Assembly: GCA_013288005.1 (NCBI GenBank)
Contig: JABDCS010000002.1
Span: forward strand, 1 to 64,000
DNA: 64,000 nucleotides
Source of the DNA: Chlamydiota bacterium
Lineage (GTDB): Bacteria; Chlamydiota; Chlamydiia; Chlamydiales; Rhabdochlamydiaceae
Direction: 5' to 3'
The notes beneath the pieces were generated by a model. That model was not told the DNA's origin, did not search any database, and saw only the letters and a program-made list of their open reading frames with translations. This document shows, piece after piece, positions 18,513 to 27,969 of this stretch (position 1 is its first letter; each line of letters starts with the position of its first letter). A program made the translations under genes and the position numbers.

Positions 18513-19144
18513 ATAATGAGCTGCCTATTCCCTCACTCTCACCGGCCTTTTTTTTTCAGATAAGCTGTGATATTGTGCGAAGTGAGGGGAAAGATATTCA
18601 GCGCAATAAATTCAAACTCCCCCATCACTCTTGGTTATTAGATGAAGAAGAATTTTCTGATGTCTACATGTCTTGGAATGAAGGAGGAATCTCTTTTGCT
18701 TTTGAAATTCATAAACCTTTTGATGAGGCGCGCTACCCCCAATTTGAAGAGGGTGACAGTGTAGAAATTTTTCTGGATACAAGAAACATGAAAGAAGCGA
18801 CCTATGCGCATCGCTTTTGCCATCATTTTCTTGTCTTACCAGCAGAGGTGCAAGGAGTCCGCGCACTTGAACTCACACGACTTAGAGCGGATGATAAGCG
18901 GCCCCTTTGTGACCCTGATGAAATTGGAGTAATAACAGAATTTTCCAAGAAGAAATACTCGATGAAAATTGCCTTTCCTGCTTCCTGCTTATATGGATTT
19001 GATCCGGCTATTTCCCAGCATGTAGGATGTACGTATCGTATTAATCGAGCAGGTGGTGGGGCGCAACATTTAGCGGTCTCTTCTCGTGATTGTGCTATTG
19101 CACAATACCCCGCTCTTTGGGCCAGCATGAAACTTGCGGAATAA
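18509..19144 (+). CDS. Conserved chlamydial protein, CBM9/DOMON-like beta-sandwich (CT283-like)
   Basis: 211 aa, GTG start overlapping the previous stop. The sequence pattern is that of family-9 carbohydrate-binding/DOMON-like beta-sandwich domains: DVYMSWNEGGISFAFEIHKP, then the acidic EGDSVEIFLDTRNMKEA, then YAHRFCHHFLVLP, which contributes possible metal or ligand residues. There is no signal peptide. From memory, the Chlamydia trachomatis gene next to gcsH is CT283, and this gene holds the same position. Function unknown; binding of a sugar or cofactor is only a fold-based guess. Confidence 0.72.
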   Translation: MNNELPIPSLSPAFFFQISCDIVRSEGKDIQRNKFKLPHHSWLLDEEEFSDVYMSWNEGGISFAFEIHKPFDEARYPQFEEGDSVEIFLDTRNMKEATYAHRFCHHFLVLPAEVQGVRALELTRLRADDKRPLCDPDEIGVITEFSKKKYSMKIAFPASCLYGFDPAISQHVGCTYRINRAGGGAQHLAVSSRDCAIAQYPALWASMKLAE

Positions 19145-19197
19145 GTATTATTCACGATTTTGCAGAGATAATGGTCATAGTTTTATAACATCCCATA

Positions 19198-19364
19198 GGG
19201 TGTTTCAAAAACAAATATTCCACCGCTTTTTCGAGGATTTTTAGTAGCTTTTCGATTCAAAATAGATGGTTAATATACTCAGTGATATTATCCACCTATT
19301 TTGAAGTCGAAAATTTGCTCAAAAAGCGCAGAAAATCGACAAAAATTTAATTTTTGATACACCC
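19198..19364. repeat. MITE-like inverted-repeat element, nearly full length
   Basis: 167 bp with long imperfect inverted arms. Ends: GGGTGTTTCAAAAA (from 19198), matched by the complement of the right end GGGTGTATCAAAAA (ending 19364). Further in, CTTTTTCGAGG and TTTTCGATTCAAAATAGATG on the left face GCTTTTTGAGC and TTTTCGACTTCAAAATAG on the right. The centre TGGTTAATAT / ATATTATCCA is also symmetric. The whole unit would fold into one long hairpin. It has no coding capacity and ends 15 bp before the gcvH start codon. Related partial copies lie at 13303, 15927 and 55537. Confidence 0.75.
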
Positions 19365-19379
19365 TTAGAGAGGAAGACG

Positions 19380-19745
19380 ATGAGATTTACTGAGTCACAT
19401 GAATGGATTCGTATGGAAGGAGAAATCGGAGTAGTAGGCATTACGGCTCACGCTCAAAAAGAATTAGGTAATATCGTATTTGTTGAGCTGCCTTCTATAG
19501 GAAAATTCGTCCGCGCCGCAGAAGAAACTGCTGTTTTAGAATCGACAAAAGCCGCTTCTGATGTCTATGCGCCCGTTGCTGGAGAAATCGTGGCGGTAAA
19601 TCAAAAATTAAAAACTTCTTGCGAAAGCCTCAACCAATCTCCTGAAGGAGAAGGATGGCTTTATAAGATCAAAGCGCTTAATCCTGCAGATACGAATATT
19701 CTGATGGATGAAACAGAGTACAATACTTGTATTAGTCCTACCTAA
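19380..19745 (+). CDS. gcvH: Glycine cleavage system H-like lipoyl protein
   Basis: 121-aa lipoyl-domain protein. The lipoylated lysine is in VLESTKAASDVYAPVAGE (Lys57), and ENIxFVELP-like and EGWLYKI segments are typical of H proteins. A ribosome site (GAGAGGAAG) precedes the ATG. GcvP and GcvT are not in the window, and Chlamydia trachomatis also carries an orphan gcsH, so it may serve as lipoyl carrier or relay rather than in glycine cleavage. A ligase/transferase that could modify it is encoded at 13462. Its immediate upstream sequence is a repeat element, so its promoter is either inside that element or further upstream. Confidence 0.92.
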   Translation: MRFTESHEWIRMEGEIGVVGITAHAQKELGNIVFVELPSIGKFVRAAEETAVLESTKAASDVYAPVAGEIVAVNQKLKTSCESLNQSPEGEGWLYKIKALNPADTNILMDETEYNTCISPT

Positions 19746-19861
19746 CCCATACGCTCTAATCTCGCTTGTAAATGGAATAATAAGCATGCTGTTTTGGGAA
19801 GCATATTTTTCTTAATTCAAGTTTCTATATACTCAGTTGAAACTTGAAAAGAGAAAGGTGG

Positions 19862-22800
19862 ATGCGGGCAACTGAACAAAACAACCGTTCTTCAAGAAAA
19901 GGCTGGAAGTGGCTTGTAGTGGGCTTTTTATGCCTTGCCCTTTTCTTGTTGCGTCACAACATAGCAGGCTTGATTGTCAATACCGTATTGCGGAAATCCT
20001 TTAATAGTGAACATGGCGCTACTTTTGCCTATGGCAGTGTTCATTGGGAAGGACGTACTATCTCTATCGACGAACTCGATATCGAGACACTTGATTACCG
20101 TTTAGCTGTTCAGCGGATCGAAATCGTACTTGAGTTTTCTTTTTCCCCTTTTGATCTCTCTCCCCATGTATGGATTGTTCGCCCTTACGTAATCTTTCAG
20201 GGAAATGGAGTGCCTTCCTCTTCGCCCAGTACGCTGGCAGCTCCTTTTGCTTTAATCAATTGGATTCGACTGGATATTGTTGAAGGTCGCTTCGAATGGC
20301 TTCCTCGACAAGATGCTGTGCCGGAGGAAATCTTTCTTCAGTTTGTAAGCGGAACAACTCCTCATTCGGTTGGCACCCTCGAGCTATTTGCTAAACCCGA
20401 AATGACCCACGATCCACTTATTCGCATGGCTTTTGATAAGCAGTCAGGTAAGAAAAACGGTCTATTCGTCCATTGGGAATCGCAAAAATTAGCGACACAC
20501 CACCTTCTTCCACTCTTATGGATGACGTGCGGCTATGCCGTTACGGGATGGGAGCGTATTGAAGGAGCTTGGGAACTCAATGGAAACCTCGCTTTGGATG
20601 AAAAAGGTGCTATTCTCGATTTGCAGAATTCACTGGCCATAACCAACTTAGAATTACGCAATATTGAATTGGGTTTGCACGTTGCTGCACACAAAGTTTC
20701 GCTCAATTTGCAGCAGCGACTTCCAGATGCTATACCTTCATCACAGTCGATTCCCTGGTATCAGAAAATTGAAGCCCATGCGTTGATTGAAGAAGGGGAA
20801 ATGGAATGTACACAGCCTTTTGCTGAACATCCTTGGGGAATCACTCACTTAGATGGTCGAATGAGTTGGTGTGAAAAAGAAGATCCTGTATTTGCTTTGC
20901 GGGGCGTGACGATTCAACAGGATGGGGAAAAAGAACTATTTGTTCATGGTACGGGATCCCTTGGCAATGATCACTCTTTCTGGCTTCAAACGTATTTAAC
21001 TTGGGGAGCTGAAGAAAAACCGCTATTGGAGACAACTGTTTCTCTGTGTAGCCCAGAACCTCGTTCGGTCGTGATCGAAGCTCAAGTGAGTGAATTGCAA
21101 ATGAGTGCCGTCTTCTCTTTGGGGGCTCTTTTTGGAATACCACAAGAATACATAGAGAGCTTTCATTTCAACGAAGGAGCGTTAAAAGGCGTTGCAACGG
21201 CATGGGTAGAAAATGAGAACCTAGATCGTATAGAATTGCGTGACTTTAGCTATGAAAAGCTCAATTTTGTATGGGATAAGAGTGGCCAATTTCATGACTT
21301 GAGTGGAACTTTAGAGGGTAGTTGGCGTCGAAATCCTTCTGGTTGGTCCAATAACCATTTCATGACTTCTTTTCGTCTAGCTGAATTTCATTCGAATCAT
21401 ACCCAGAACTATGGCCGTGTTACAGAAATTGAAGGCGAATATGCGGCAGAAGGAAGTCGTATTGTACGCGCAATGGGAAGAGGGAAACTAGGTGAACTTC
21501 CTTTCGTTTGCACATGCGAAGGCTCTTTAAATGCTTACCAGTTTGTGCTTAGTTCAGACACCAATCTTTCGACTTGTTTACGAACATTTTCACCAGCAGC
21601 TATTTATCATGAGGAAGCGGGAAAAAAAATAGGCGTGCAGTTGCATTTTGAAGGCAAACCTCATTTTGATGAAATTTCTTATATAAAGGGTAACGTACTC
21701 ATTAAAGCTGGGGATGCAACAGGAAAAGAAATCTCCTTAGAGAGTTTTTGGCCGATTGAGAATGGTGTTCTCCAACCTAAAGGAAAAATTTATGGAGGGT
21801 CTTTGCCAGCAGCCCTCGTACTTCCTTTCCTTCAAAAAAATTATCCAGAAGCGCAATGCGTGGGCGATTTTGACCTGGAAGGTACCTTTGACGAGAAAGG
21901 TATAGAACTTCTCTTTGAAATTCCCCAGTTGCAGGTGACAACCTCATCTTTTGGAGCGGAAATTCTTCCGATTAAGGATAAATCTACTAAGGGCAGATTT
22001 ACTTCGACATGGGCAACGAATGAATCGCAATTTCTTTTACCTTTGGCAGATGCCCGAGTTACCCTTCCTGCTTTTAACCTGCAAATTTCTCACATATGCG
22101 GTTTACTCGAAGCGGATAAAAATCAAGTAGTCCTGAAAGACCTACTCGCCAATTGTGAAGGGATTGCACTTCATGGGCAAGTTCATGTGAATAAAGAGGG
22201 GATTGCTCTGCGCACTGATAAAATCAGAGGAAGATTTGAAGATCTTGAAAGCGTTTGTTCGAAGGCCACACGCCGTCAATACCAAGTGATTGGAATGAGT
22301 GGAGAATTTAGTAGTGGAGCAGATGGACTGTTTTTCGAAGCACCCCTTGATTTTCATCAATTAAAGACCTTGGCTTTTCAAACAGCTTTTTCTTCTTTCC
22401 GAATTCCTTTGCACAAAGATGGGGCATGCGAAGAAATTACGGGCGCAATTGCTTATGATTCGCGACAGAATATTGTAAAGCTGGGTGAGACCCACGGAAT
22501 TTTTACTACGACTGGAGCTCAATTCGCCTGGGGGTTTCGTCCGGCAATTTTTACTAAAAAAGATGATCAATGGGAGGGCACTTTCGATGCTAATCTCACA
22601 CAGAATCAGCTTGAACTTCTCCGCATTGTAAGTCTTCTCCGATTATCTAATAACTCTTTTGCTTTTGCTATAGATCCTAAATATACGCATCTTTTGGGTT
22701 CGTCTATAGAAAAAGGTAAAGGGATATTGACTCCGGATTTTAGCAAATTTCAATGCCAGATGACGGCAGACTTAGAACAGATCCCTGCTTTCCGCGAACT

Positions 22801-24832
22801 TATTTGCGATATGACACTTGTAAAGGAAAAGGATCTTCCGCAAAGCGAATTTCTGGAGCAGTCATCAAGCGGATTAATTAAGATGGGTTTGGAATACGAT
22901 TCTACGGTTTCCCTCCTACAATTTAGCTTACAAGGAAAACAACTCCAACTATTCGGCATTCAATGTCCTGAACTTTTTTGTCAGGGTAAGAAAATGGAGC
23001 AGGAATGGAAGTTCACCGATTTTCGTTGGGGTGATCATAGAGTGCAGTTCGACCTGAGTGTAAGAAATTTTGAACTTGTCATTCCCTCCTTCTCGGGAAC
23101 GATTGCGGGCTTAGGGTGTCGGGGAAGTGCGACCTGTTCATTGCCAAAATCGCAATGGCAATTCCAACTGCAATCACTAGAAATTCCTCTTAATAGTCTC
23201 GCTAATCAATCAGGAGTAAAATCTTCTTTAGCTAAAAAAGAGGGTGGTGATTCTCAGACTCTCTTTGCTCTACAAGAGCCCTTTTTGCGTGAAGGAGTGC
23301 AAACAATATCGAATACTTCTTACGAAGATTTGAAAACGCCCATTGCTAATATAACCCGAGGAAAAGCTGTCGTAAACTTCCAGACTAAACAGCCTTTCCT
23401 TGTTGATTATTCCGATAAAGAACACTGCATGATTAAAAACGTGGTGTTAGAAGATCGTGATAGTCAATCGCTCTTAGCATGCCCCCATTTGCAGATCGAC
23501 TGGCAGGACAAATCTTTTCGAGCGGCCGATATTAAACCTCGTTTTACTGCAAAATTCATGCAACGCCTTGTGCCGATCACTTTAGAAAAAATTGCTATTG
23601 CACCCAAAGACCCCTTAGAAGGAACTTTCCAAGTCGAGGGTAATTGGCGAGAAAATTTATCCCTTCAGGCACAGGGAATCTGGAAAGAATGTCTTTTCCA
23701 ATATGGAGAAAAACAGTTTCTTGTTCAGCAAATTCATACCCGCTTACGCGATAAAAAACTCCTTTTTGGAGGAAAAATTACCCTTGGGCAATTGCCGGCT
23801 ATTACCTCTTTGCAAATCGATTGGGAAAAGGAAGTTCTTGGAGTTTTTAAATTACAAGAGAATCAAGAGACTGATCTTTCCGTTTTCTTTCGAGTCCTTA
23901 AAAATGGTGCGTTCGAACTGAGCCATATTAAAGGAGAGTTTAGCGGTATTAAACCGCAACTCAAGAAAAAGGGCCCACAAGGGGTAGCTCACTTACAAGG
24001 CCTTATAGATATTGATTTTACAAAAATGCGCCAGCTCTTTGCGCGCGATGCAGCAACACCTTGGCAGAATCTACAACTGGGCAAGGGATTTACTTTAGAA
24101 GGGGACTTTCTCTTTCAACAGGATAATATAAAATTTCAAGGAGAATTGAGAGGTGCGCAATGCGAACTTCTTGGCTGCCATCTTCAAGGCTTGTCGACGA
24201 ACTTAACTTATGAGCCTCAGCGATTGAAGTTTGAAAAGTTCCAAATTCTTGATCCTGCTCTTACTTTGACAATGCGAAGGCTAATTGTAGAAGAAACGGC
24301 GGCAGACAAAATATGGACATTGGCCTGTCCCACATTGCAAATTCGCGAATTTCAACCCAGTCGTTTACGAAAAGTAGGGAAACAGCCCTCACCAGAAAAA
24401 CCATTCGTCATTCGTAACTTTACACTTTTGAATCTGATGGGTGATCTTAACAACCCGAAAAGCTTTTCGGGAGAATGTTCTCTTCATTTCACGAATGCAG
24501 AAAAAAAAGAGACGAGCTTATTTGATCTCCCTCTTGATTTTGTTAAGGATTTAGGTCTCGACCCAAGCCTACTTGTTCCTATACAGGGAGAACTCGATGG
24601 TCACTTCGAAAATGGACGGCTGCTCTTTACTTCTTTAAAGGGCTCTTATAGCGAGGGAAGAAGAACGCAATTTATGCTGGCGGACCATGGAGATGGTTCG
24701 TATATCGATTTCCAGGGCAATCTGCATATTGACCTGGCGATTCGCCAAGCCGTTCTTCTTAAAATTGCCGAATCTCTTACTCTAGGCATTCGCGGTTCCG
24801 TTGAAAAACCTCGTTATGTGATTTTGCGTTAA
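19862..24832 (+). CDS. AsmA/TamB/YhdP-like giant envelope protein
   Basis: About 1,656 aa: a cytoplasmic basic start, one N-terminal transmembrane anchor (WLVVGFLCLALFLL), then a very long beta-rich periplasmic part of short repeating strands. The C-terminal end has the pattern of AsmA-superfamily proteins (DLPLDFVKDLGLDPSLLVPI, then GSYIDFQGNLHIDLAIRQ and a final GIRGSVEKPRYVILR). Family members form hydrophobic grooves bridging the inner and outer membranes for phospholipid transport. The ATG at 19862 follows AAAGG; the frame is open upstream to a TTG at 19844. Superfamily membership is inferred from architecture and the C-terminus. Confidence 0.72.
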   Translation: MRATEQNNRSSRKGWKWLVVGFLCLALFLLRHNIAGLIVNTVLRKSFNSEHGATFAYGSVHWEGRTISIDELDIETLDYRLAVQRIEIVLEFSFSPFDLSPHVWIVRPYVIFQGNGVPSSSPSTLAAPFALINWIRLDIVEGRFEWLPRQDAVPEEIFLQFVSGTTPHSVGTLELFAKPEMTHDPLIRMAFDKQSGKKNGLFVHWESQKLATHHLLPLLWMTCGYAVTGWERIEGAWELNGNLALDEKGAILDLQNSLAITNLELRNIELGLHVAAHKVSLNLQQRLPDAIPSSQSIPWYQKIEAHALIEEGEMECTQPFAEHPWGITHLDGRMSWCEKEDPVFALRGVTIQQDGEKELFVHGTGSLGNDHSFWLQTYLTWGAEEKPLLETTVSLCSPEPRSVVIEAQVSELQMSAVFSLGALFGIPQEYIESFHFNEGALKGVATAWVENENLDRIELRDFSYEKLNFVWDKSGQFHDLSGTLEGSWRRNPSGWSNNHFMTSFRLAEFHSNHTQNYGRVTEIEGEYAAEGSRIVRAMGRGKLGELPFVCTCEGSLNAYQFVLSSDTNLSTCLRTFSPAAIYHEEAGKKIGVQLHFEGKPHFDEISYIKGNVLIKAGDATGKEISLESFWPIENGVLQPKGKIYGGSLPAALVLPFLQKNYPEAQCVGDFDLEGTFDEKGIELLFEIPQLQVTTSSFGAEILPIKDKSTKGRFTSTWATNESQFLLPLADARVTLPAFNLQISHICGLLEADKNQVVLKDLLANCEGIALHGQVHVNKEGIALRTDKIRGRFEDLESVCSKATRRQYQVIGMSGEFSSGADGLFFEAPLDFHQLKTLAFQTAFSSFRIPLHKDGACEEITGAIAYDSRQNIVKLGETHGIFTTTGAQFAWGFRPAIFTKKDDQWEGTFDANLTQNQLELLRIVSLLRLSNNSFAFAIDPKYTHLLGSSIEKGKGILTPDFSKFQCQMTADLEQIPAFRELICDMTLVKEKDLPQSEFLEQSSSGLIKMGLEYDSTVSLLQFSLQGKQLQLFGIQCPELFCQGKKMEQEWKFTDFRWGDHRVQFDLSVRNFELVIPSFSGTIAGLGCRGSATCSLPKSQWQFQLQSLEIPLNSLANQSGVKSSLAKKEGGDSQTLFALQEPFLREGVQTISNTSYEDLKTPIANITRGKAVVNFQTKQPFLVDYSDKEHCMIKNVVLEDRDSQSLLACPHLQIDWQDKSFRAADIKPRFTAKFMQRLVPITLEKIAIAPKDPLEGTFQVEGNWRENLSLQAQGIWKECLFQYGEKQFLVQQIHTRLRDKKLLFGGKITLGQLPAITSLQIDWEKEVLGVFKLQENQETDLSVFFRVLKNGAFELSHIKGEFSGIKPQLKKKGPQGVAHLQGLIDIDFTKMRQLFARDAATPWQNLQLGKGFTLEGDFLFQQDNIKFQGELRGAQCELLGCHLQGLSTNLTYEPQRLKFEKFQILDPALTLTMRRLIVEETAADKIWTLACPTLQIREFQPSRLRKVGKQPSPEKPFVIRNFTLLNLMGDLNNPKSFSGECSLHFTNAEKKETSLFDLPLDFVKDLGLDPSLLVPIQGELDGHFENGRLLFTSLKGSYSEGRRTQFMLADHGDGSYIDFQGNLHIDLAIRQAVLLKIAESLTLGIRGSVEKPRYVILR

Positions 24833-24923
24833 GGATTTTTGTAAATTCGGATTGAATTTTTTCTGTAAAAAACCTTGTAAATCTGGCATTTTTTAAGGAT
24901 TCGATTCGAACTTAAACTATGCT

Positions 24924-25610
24924 ATGCTGAATACGCTCTCTTCACTATTTTTTCCTCCTTCTTGCATGGCTTGCAATGATCAACTTCTCGAAACGCGCAG
25001 ACTTTTATGTAATGGTTGCATGACCGCAATGCCACGTTTAGACCCACATGATAGGTGTCCGATCTGTTTTCAATGGCTGGAAGGGCCCGTTTGCACGGAT
25101 TGTAAGAATAAATGTGAAGGTTTTCGTATGGCTGCTGTTTTTCATTACGAGTCACCAGCTGCTGCCTTTATCAAACAGCTGAAATATCAAGGACGTGAAG
25201 AGCTAGCGCCTGCTATGGCAGCGTGGATGCTGATTCATTATCACGATCTAAATTTTCCTTGGCCAGATGCCATTATTCCTGTTCCTCAATCTTTTCCGAG
25301 GCGGCTTGTTCGAGGCTATAATCCTAGTAGTCAACTTGCAGTAGCTTTAAGTAAATTGATGAAGGTCCCCCTTATGCAGCCTCTTCGCCGTATGTGGAAA
25401 GCCTTTCCTCAAGCAGGCAAAGGTGCCAAAGAGCGTGTTAAGATGTCCCAAGATGAGTTTCGTTTACGCTCTCAGACCGACCTTGCTGATAAAACGCTTC
25501 TACTTATCGATGATGTCATTACCACAGGTACCACGATCAAAAGATGTAGTAAAACTTTGCAACTCGCGTTTCCTCGTAAAGTATGTGCTTTGGGTTTCTG
25601 TCTTGCTTAA
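24924..25610 (+). CDS. comF: ComF-family phosphoribosyltransferase-like protein
   Basis: 228 aa. N-terminal double zinc-ribbon (SCMAC, LLCNGC, CPIC, CTDC) and a C-terminal type I phosphoribosyltransferase fold with the PRPP loop LLIDDVITTGTTIK. ComF/GntX proteins are linked to DNA uptake in competent bacteria; biochemical activity is not settled. It has no competence neighbours here. It ends 21 nt before the 2OG oxygenase gene on the same strand, so the two may be co-transcribed. Confidence 0.9.
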   Translation: MLNTLSSLFFPPSCMACNDQLLETRRLLCNGCMTAMPRLDPHDRCPICFQWLEGPVCTDCKNKCEGFRMAAVFHYESPAAAFIKQLKYQGREELAPAMAAWMLIHYHDLNFPWPDAIIPVPQSFPRRLVRGYNPSSQLAVALSKLMKVPLMQPLRRMWKAFPQAGKGAKERVKMSQDEFRLRSQTDLADKTLLLIDDVITTGTTIKRCSKTLQLAFPRKVCALGFCLA

Positions 25611-25631
25611 TTTATTCAAAGGAAATAAAAA

Positions 25632-26699
25632 ATGAATGGTTTTTTTAAGAAAGGCGTACTGTTTATAGGAATGGGAATTCTAACAAGTTTAACAGTTGCG
25701 GGAGTCGCTTGTGATACAGCTGCTTGCAAAGAGGTCGAAATGCTTACACTCGATGTAATTTCTTATGAAGATTTGGCCAAAGAAGATCATATTGCCATGA
25801 CGCAATTAAAAAATGCGCTCTTAGAAAAAGGTATAGTGGGTATTAAATCTATTCCTGAGTTTGCTGAACGTTTGGAAGACTTTATCGACCACGCAAAGGA
25901 ATTTTCTTCTCTTCCATTCGCTGTGAAAGAACAATATTCACCGAACCGAGAAGCAGGGGATATGTTCGGATATGAATTGGGAAAGGAAAGATTCCGTCGA
26001 ACTGATGGTTCGTGGGCCATCGATGACTCCAAGGCTTCTTACTATGCGTTGGTTCCTAATTCTTCCTTGAATAAATGGCCTGTAGAATGTGATTTACAAA
26101 CTCCTTTTTTAGAGATCGGACGACTCATGTTTGACACGGGTAAAAAGATCATCTCTGCCTTGGGAATCTCAACTCCAAGTACAGATCTTACTTTAGACCA
26201 ATTAACGGGAGTAGGACGCATGTTGCATTATAAGACTAAGGCAGAAGGTGAGACGCAGAATCCACTATGGTGCGGAGCCCATTTTGATCATGGTTTGATA
26301 ACAGCACTTTTACCTGCTTTTTATTTTGCTAATGGAAAAGCATTAGCGGAGCCATCAGAGGCTGGTTTATTTATAAAGATAAAAGGCGGTGATACCTTTT
26401 ATAAGGTGCCATCAGATGATAAAGATGTCATGCTGTTTCAAGTCGGGGAATTTGGTCAATTAGTTATGAACGATACCATTCAAGCAACAGAACATCGTGT
26501 CCACAAAGCCAAAGAAGGAGTTGAGCGTTACACGATGGCCTTATTTATCAACCCTAGTTTGGATACCCAAATTACATCCTATTCAGAATTAGTTAAGGAC
26601 TCACGTTATGGAGCTGGCCCTGGAGAACCCTGCGTATTTCGGCGTTGGCATGAAGGTTCACTGAATCGCTATTTAGTTAAACCGGTGATTGCGCCCTAA
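25632..26699 (+). CDS. Secreted 2-oxoglutarate/Fe(II)-dependent oxygenase, isopenicillin N synthase-like
   Basis: 355 aa. N-terminal signal sequence ([20 protein letters not shown] ... AGVAC), so probably exported; the Cys might be lipidated, but the lipobox is poor. The double-stranded beta-helix core shows the iron triad H217-x-D219 in [10 protein letters not shown] and H288 in ATEHRVHKA, and the 2OG-binding R299-x-T301 in ERYTMALF. The N-terminal segment ([20 protein letters not shown]) is the DIOX_N type of non-haem dioxygenases. Such enzymes hydroxylate or cyclise small molecules or proteins; the substrate is unknown. An exported version in an intracellular bacterium is unusual. Its last 23 bp overlap the convergent gene at 26677. 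Confidence 0.85.
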   Translation: MNGFFKKGVLFIGMGILTSLTVAGVACDTAACKEVEMLTLDVISYEDLAKEDHIAMTQLKNALLEKGIVGIKSIPEFAERLEDFIDHAKEFSSLPFAVKEQYSPNREAGDMFGYELGKERFRRTDGSWAIDDSKASYYALVPNSSLNKWPVECDLQTPFLEIGRLMFDTGKKIISALGISTPSTDLTLDQLTGVGRMLHYKTKAEGETQNPLWCGAHFDHGLITALLPAFYFANGKALAEPSEAGLFIKIKGGDTFYKVPSDDKDVMLFQVGEFGQLVMNDTIQATEHRVHKAKEGVERYTMALFINPSLDTQITSYSELVKDSRYGAGPGEPCVFRRWHEGSLNRYLVKPVIAP

Positions 26700-27045
26700 T
26701 TTGAAAATCTTCGACAATTTTGCCTCCGATGATATGTTCTTGCAGAATTTTTTCTAAAACTTCGATTGTACAAGAGTGGTACCAGACACCATCTGGATAA
26801 ACAACAGCAATGGGACCTTTTGTGCAAATGCGTAAACAATTAGCTTTCGTGCGCCATACTTGAACGTGATCTTGCAGATTCATCTCATCCACGCGTTTTT
26901 TTAAATACTCCCAGGCGGCTAGACCCGTTTCACGATCACAGCATTTAGCTGTTGTTGCATCACAACAAAGGAAAATATGATGTCCTTTTTGGCCGAGCTT
27001 GAGTTTTTCTGCAGCTCTATGGAGAGAGGATAATTGATGCATCAT
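26677..27045 (-). CDS. Thioredoxin-like [2Fe-2S] ferredoxin domain protein
   Basis: 122 aa. Four-cysteine pattern of the (2Fe-2S) ferredoxin family with a thioredoxin-like fold (NuoE/Fdx-like): [14 protein letters not shown] near residues 23-36, then [20 protein letters not shown] (about 69-88). Widely found as a stand-alone small redox protein. It could pass electrons to an oxygenase, but it is cytosolic and the convergent oxygenase is probably exported, so a direct partnership is doubtful. The genes overlap tail to tail by 23 bp. Confidence 0.85.
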   Translation of the reverse strand: MMHQLSSLHRAAEKLKLGQKGHHIFLCCDATTAKCCDRETGLAAWEYLKKRVDEMNLQDHVQVWRTKANCLRICTKGPIAVVYPDGVWYHSCTIEVLEKILQEHIIGGKIVEDFQIRAQSPV

Positions 27046-27130
27046 ATACCTAAAAAATGAGCTGTTTAAAGAGATGAAATTCTATAGAGAAGTAGAAATA
27101 TCCTAAATAGGATTCAGGTCTCCAATACAA

Positions 27131-27478
27131 CTATTCAACGTCTTTAATAAGAAAATTGTGGAGAAAGCGATGAAAGAGTGGAGCAATAAAGATAGCCATC
27201 ACGATGAGGAAAATAATCCCACTAAAAAGAGAGTAACTGGCTAGGAATAGTTTTCCTCCAAGGGTATGCATTTCTCCTATAGGTCCCATACCTGAAAGAA
27301 TTAAAGCTGCATGCAAATAAGAGTCTACAAATCCCATATTTTCGTAATAGTTATAGCCAACCATTCCGATGATAAGCGATAGAAGGATGATAAAAAAACC
27401 TATTCCAAGATGGAGCAGAATCCTCTTTATGAAGGAATGCATAGCAGGCAAAGAGCGGTGACGATGTTTCGGTATCAC
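27131..27478 (-). CDS. Two-TM small membrane protein, ion-channel-like
   Basis: 115 aa with two strong hydrophobic helices (LHLGIGFFIILLSLIIGMVG and SLFSGIIFLIVMAIFIAPLF). Between them is a pore-loop-like segment, AALILSGMGPIGEMHTLGGK, and the C-terminus is HRFLHNFL. This arrangement resembles a widespread uncharacterised two-TM family related to potassium-channel pore modules. It is immediately downstream of bactofilin (5-bp gap), so probably in the dnaA-bactofilin operon. Channel activity is inferred only from layout. Confidence 0.65.
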   Translation of the reverse strand: MIPKHRHRSLPAMHSFIKRILLHLGIGFFIILLSLIIGMVGYNYYENMGFVDSYLHAALILSGMGPIGEMHTLGGKLFLASYSLFSGIIFLIVMAIFIAPLFHRFLHNFLIKDVE

Positions 27479-27483
27479 AGATT

Positions 27484-27963
27484 TTATGTGGTTTTTTTGG
27501 TGCTTACACAGATCTGTCCGACAATAGTCACTCCTTCATCTACGCTGATGACAGGAGCCGTGATATTCCCATAAATCTCGGCACGTCCGCGGAGGACAAG
27601 ACGATCTTCGACAAAAATATCACCTTCAACTTTTCCGGAGATGAAAGCTTCCGCTAAGCGTATGTCAGCTTTTACATAACCCTCTGGACCCACAATAATG
27701 CGTCCTGATGAAGTTAATTTTCCCTGGAATTTACCGTCAATCCGAAGGAGTTGAGGAAATTCAAGATCTCCCTGAAAACTTGTGCCTGAACCTAAATAAA
27801 CATCGGGAACTTGCTCAGGTTCAGAAGTAGGGGAGAGGACTTCCTCTTCCTCAATGATCTCTTCCGTCGCAGTAGGTGTGAAAGAGGTCGCGATACTGCG
27901 AGGTGAAAGCTCCTCGTAGTCTCTGATCTCTTTATCGAGAAAGTTCTTAGATTTAAAAAACAT
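27484..27963 (-). CDS. bacA: Bactofilin cytoskeletal protein
   Basis: 159 aa. A disordered acidic N-terminal part (about 1-50, with an EEEE stretch) is followed by a bactofilin beta-helix core (YLGSGTSFQGDLEFPQLLRI, FQGKLTSSGRIIVGPEG, GRAEIYGNITAPVISVDEG). Bactofilins self-assemble into filaments that guide cell-shape and cell-wall enzymes. The chlamydial homologue beside dnaA2 in C. trachomatis is CT276, where a cell-size role has been reported. It sits 6 bp downstream of dnaA on the same strand. Confidence 0.9.
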   Translation of the reverse strand: MFFKSKNFLDKEIRDYEELSPRSIATSFTPTATEEIIEEEEVLSPTSEPEQVPDVYLGSGTSFQGDLEFPQLLRIDGKFQGKLTSSGRIIVGPEGYVKADIRLAEAFISGKVEGDIFVEDRLVLRGRAEIYGNITAPVISVDEGVTIVGQICVSTKKTT

Positions 27964-27969
27964 AATTTC

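Noticed and set aside
25632-27045. Oxygenase plus [2Fe-2S] protein as a single redox system
   Set aside because: The genes are convergent and overlapping, and the oxygenase is probably exported while the ferredoxin-like protein has no leader, so a direct partnership is not supported.
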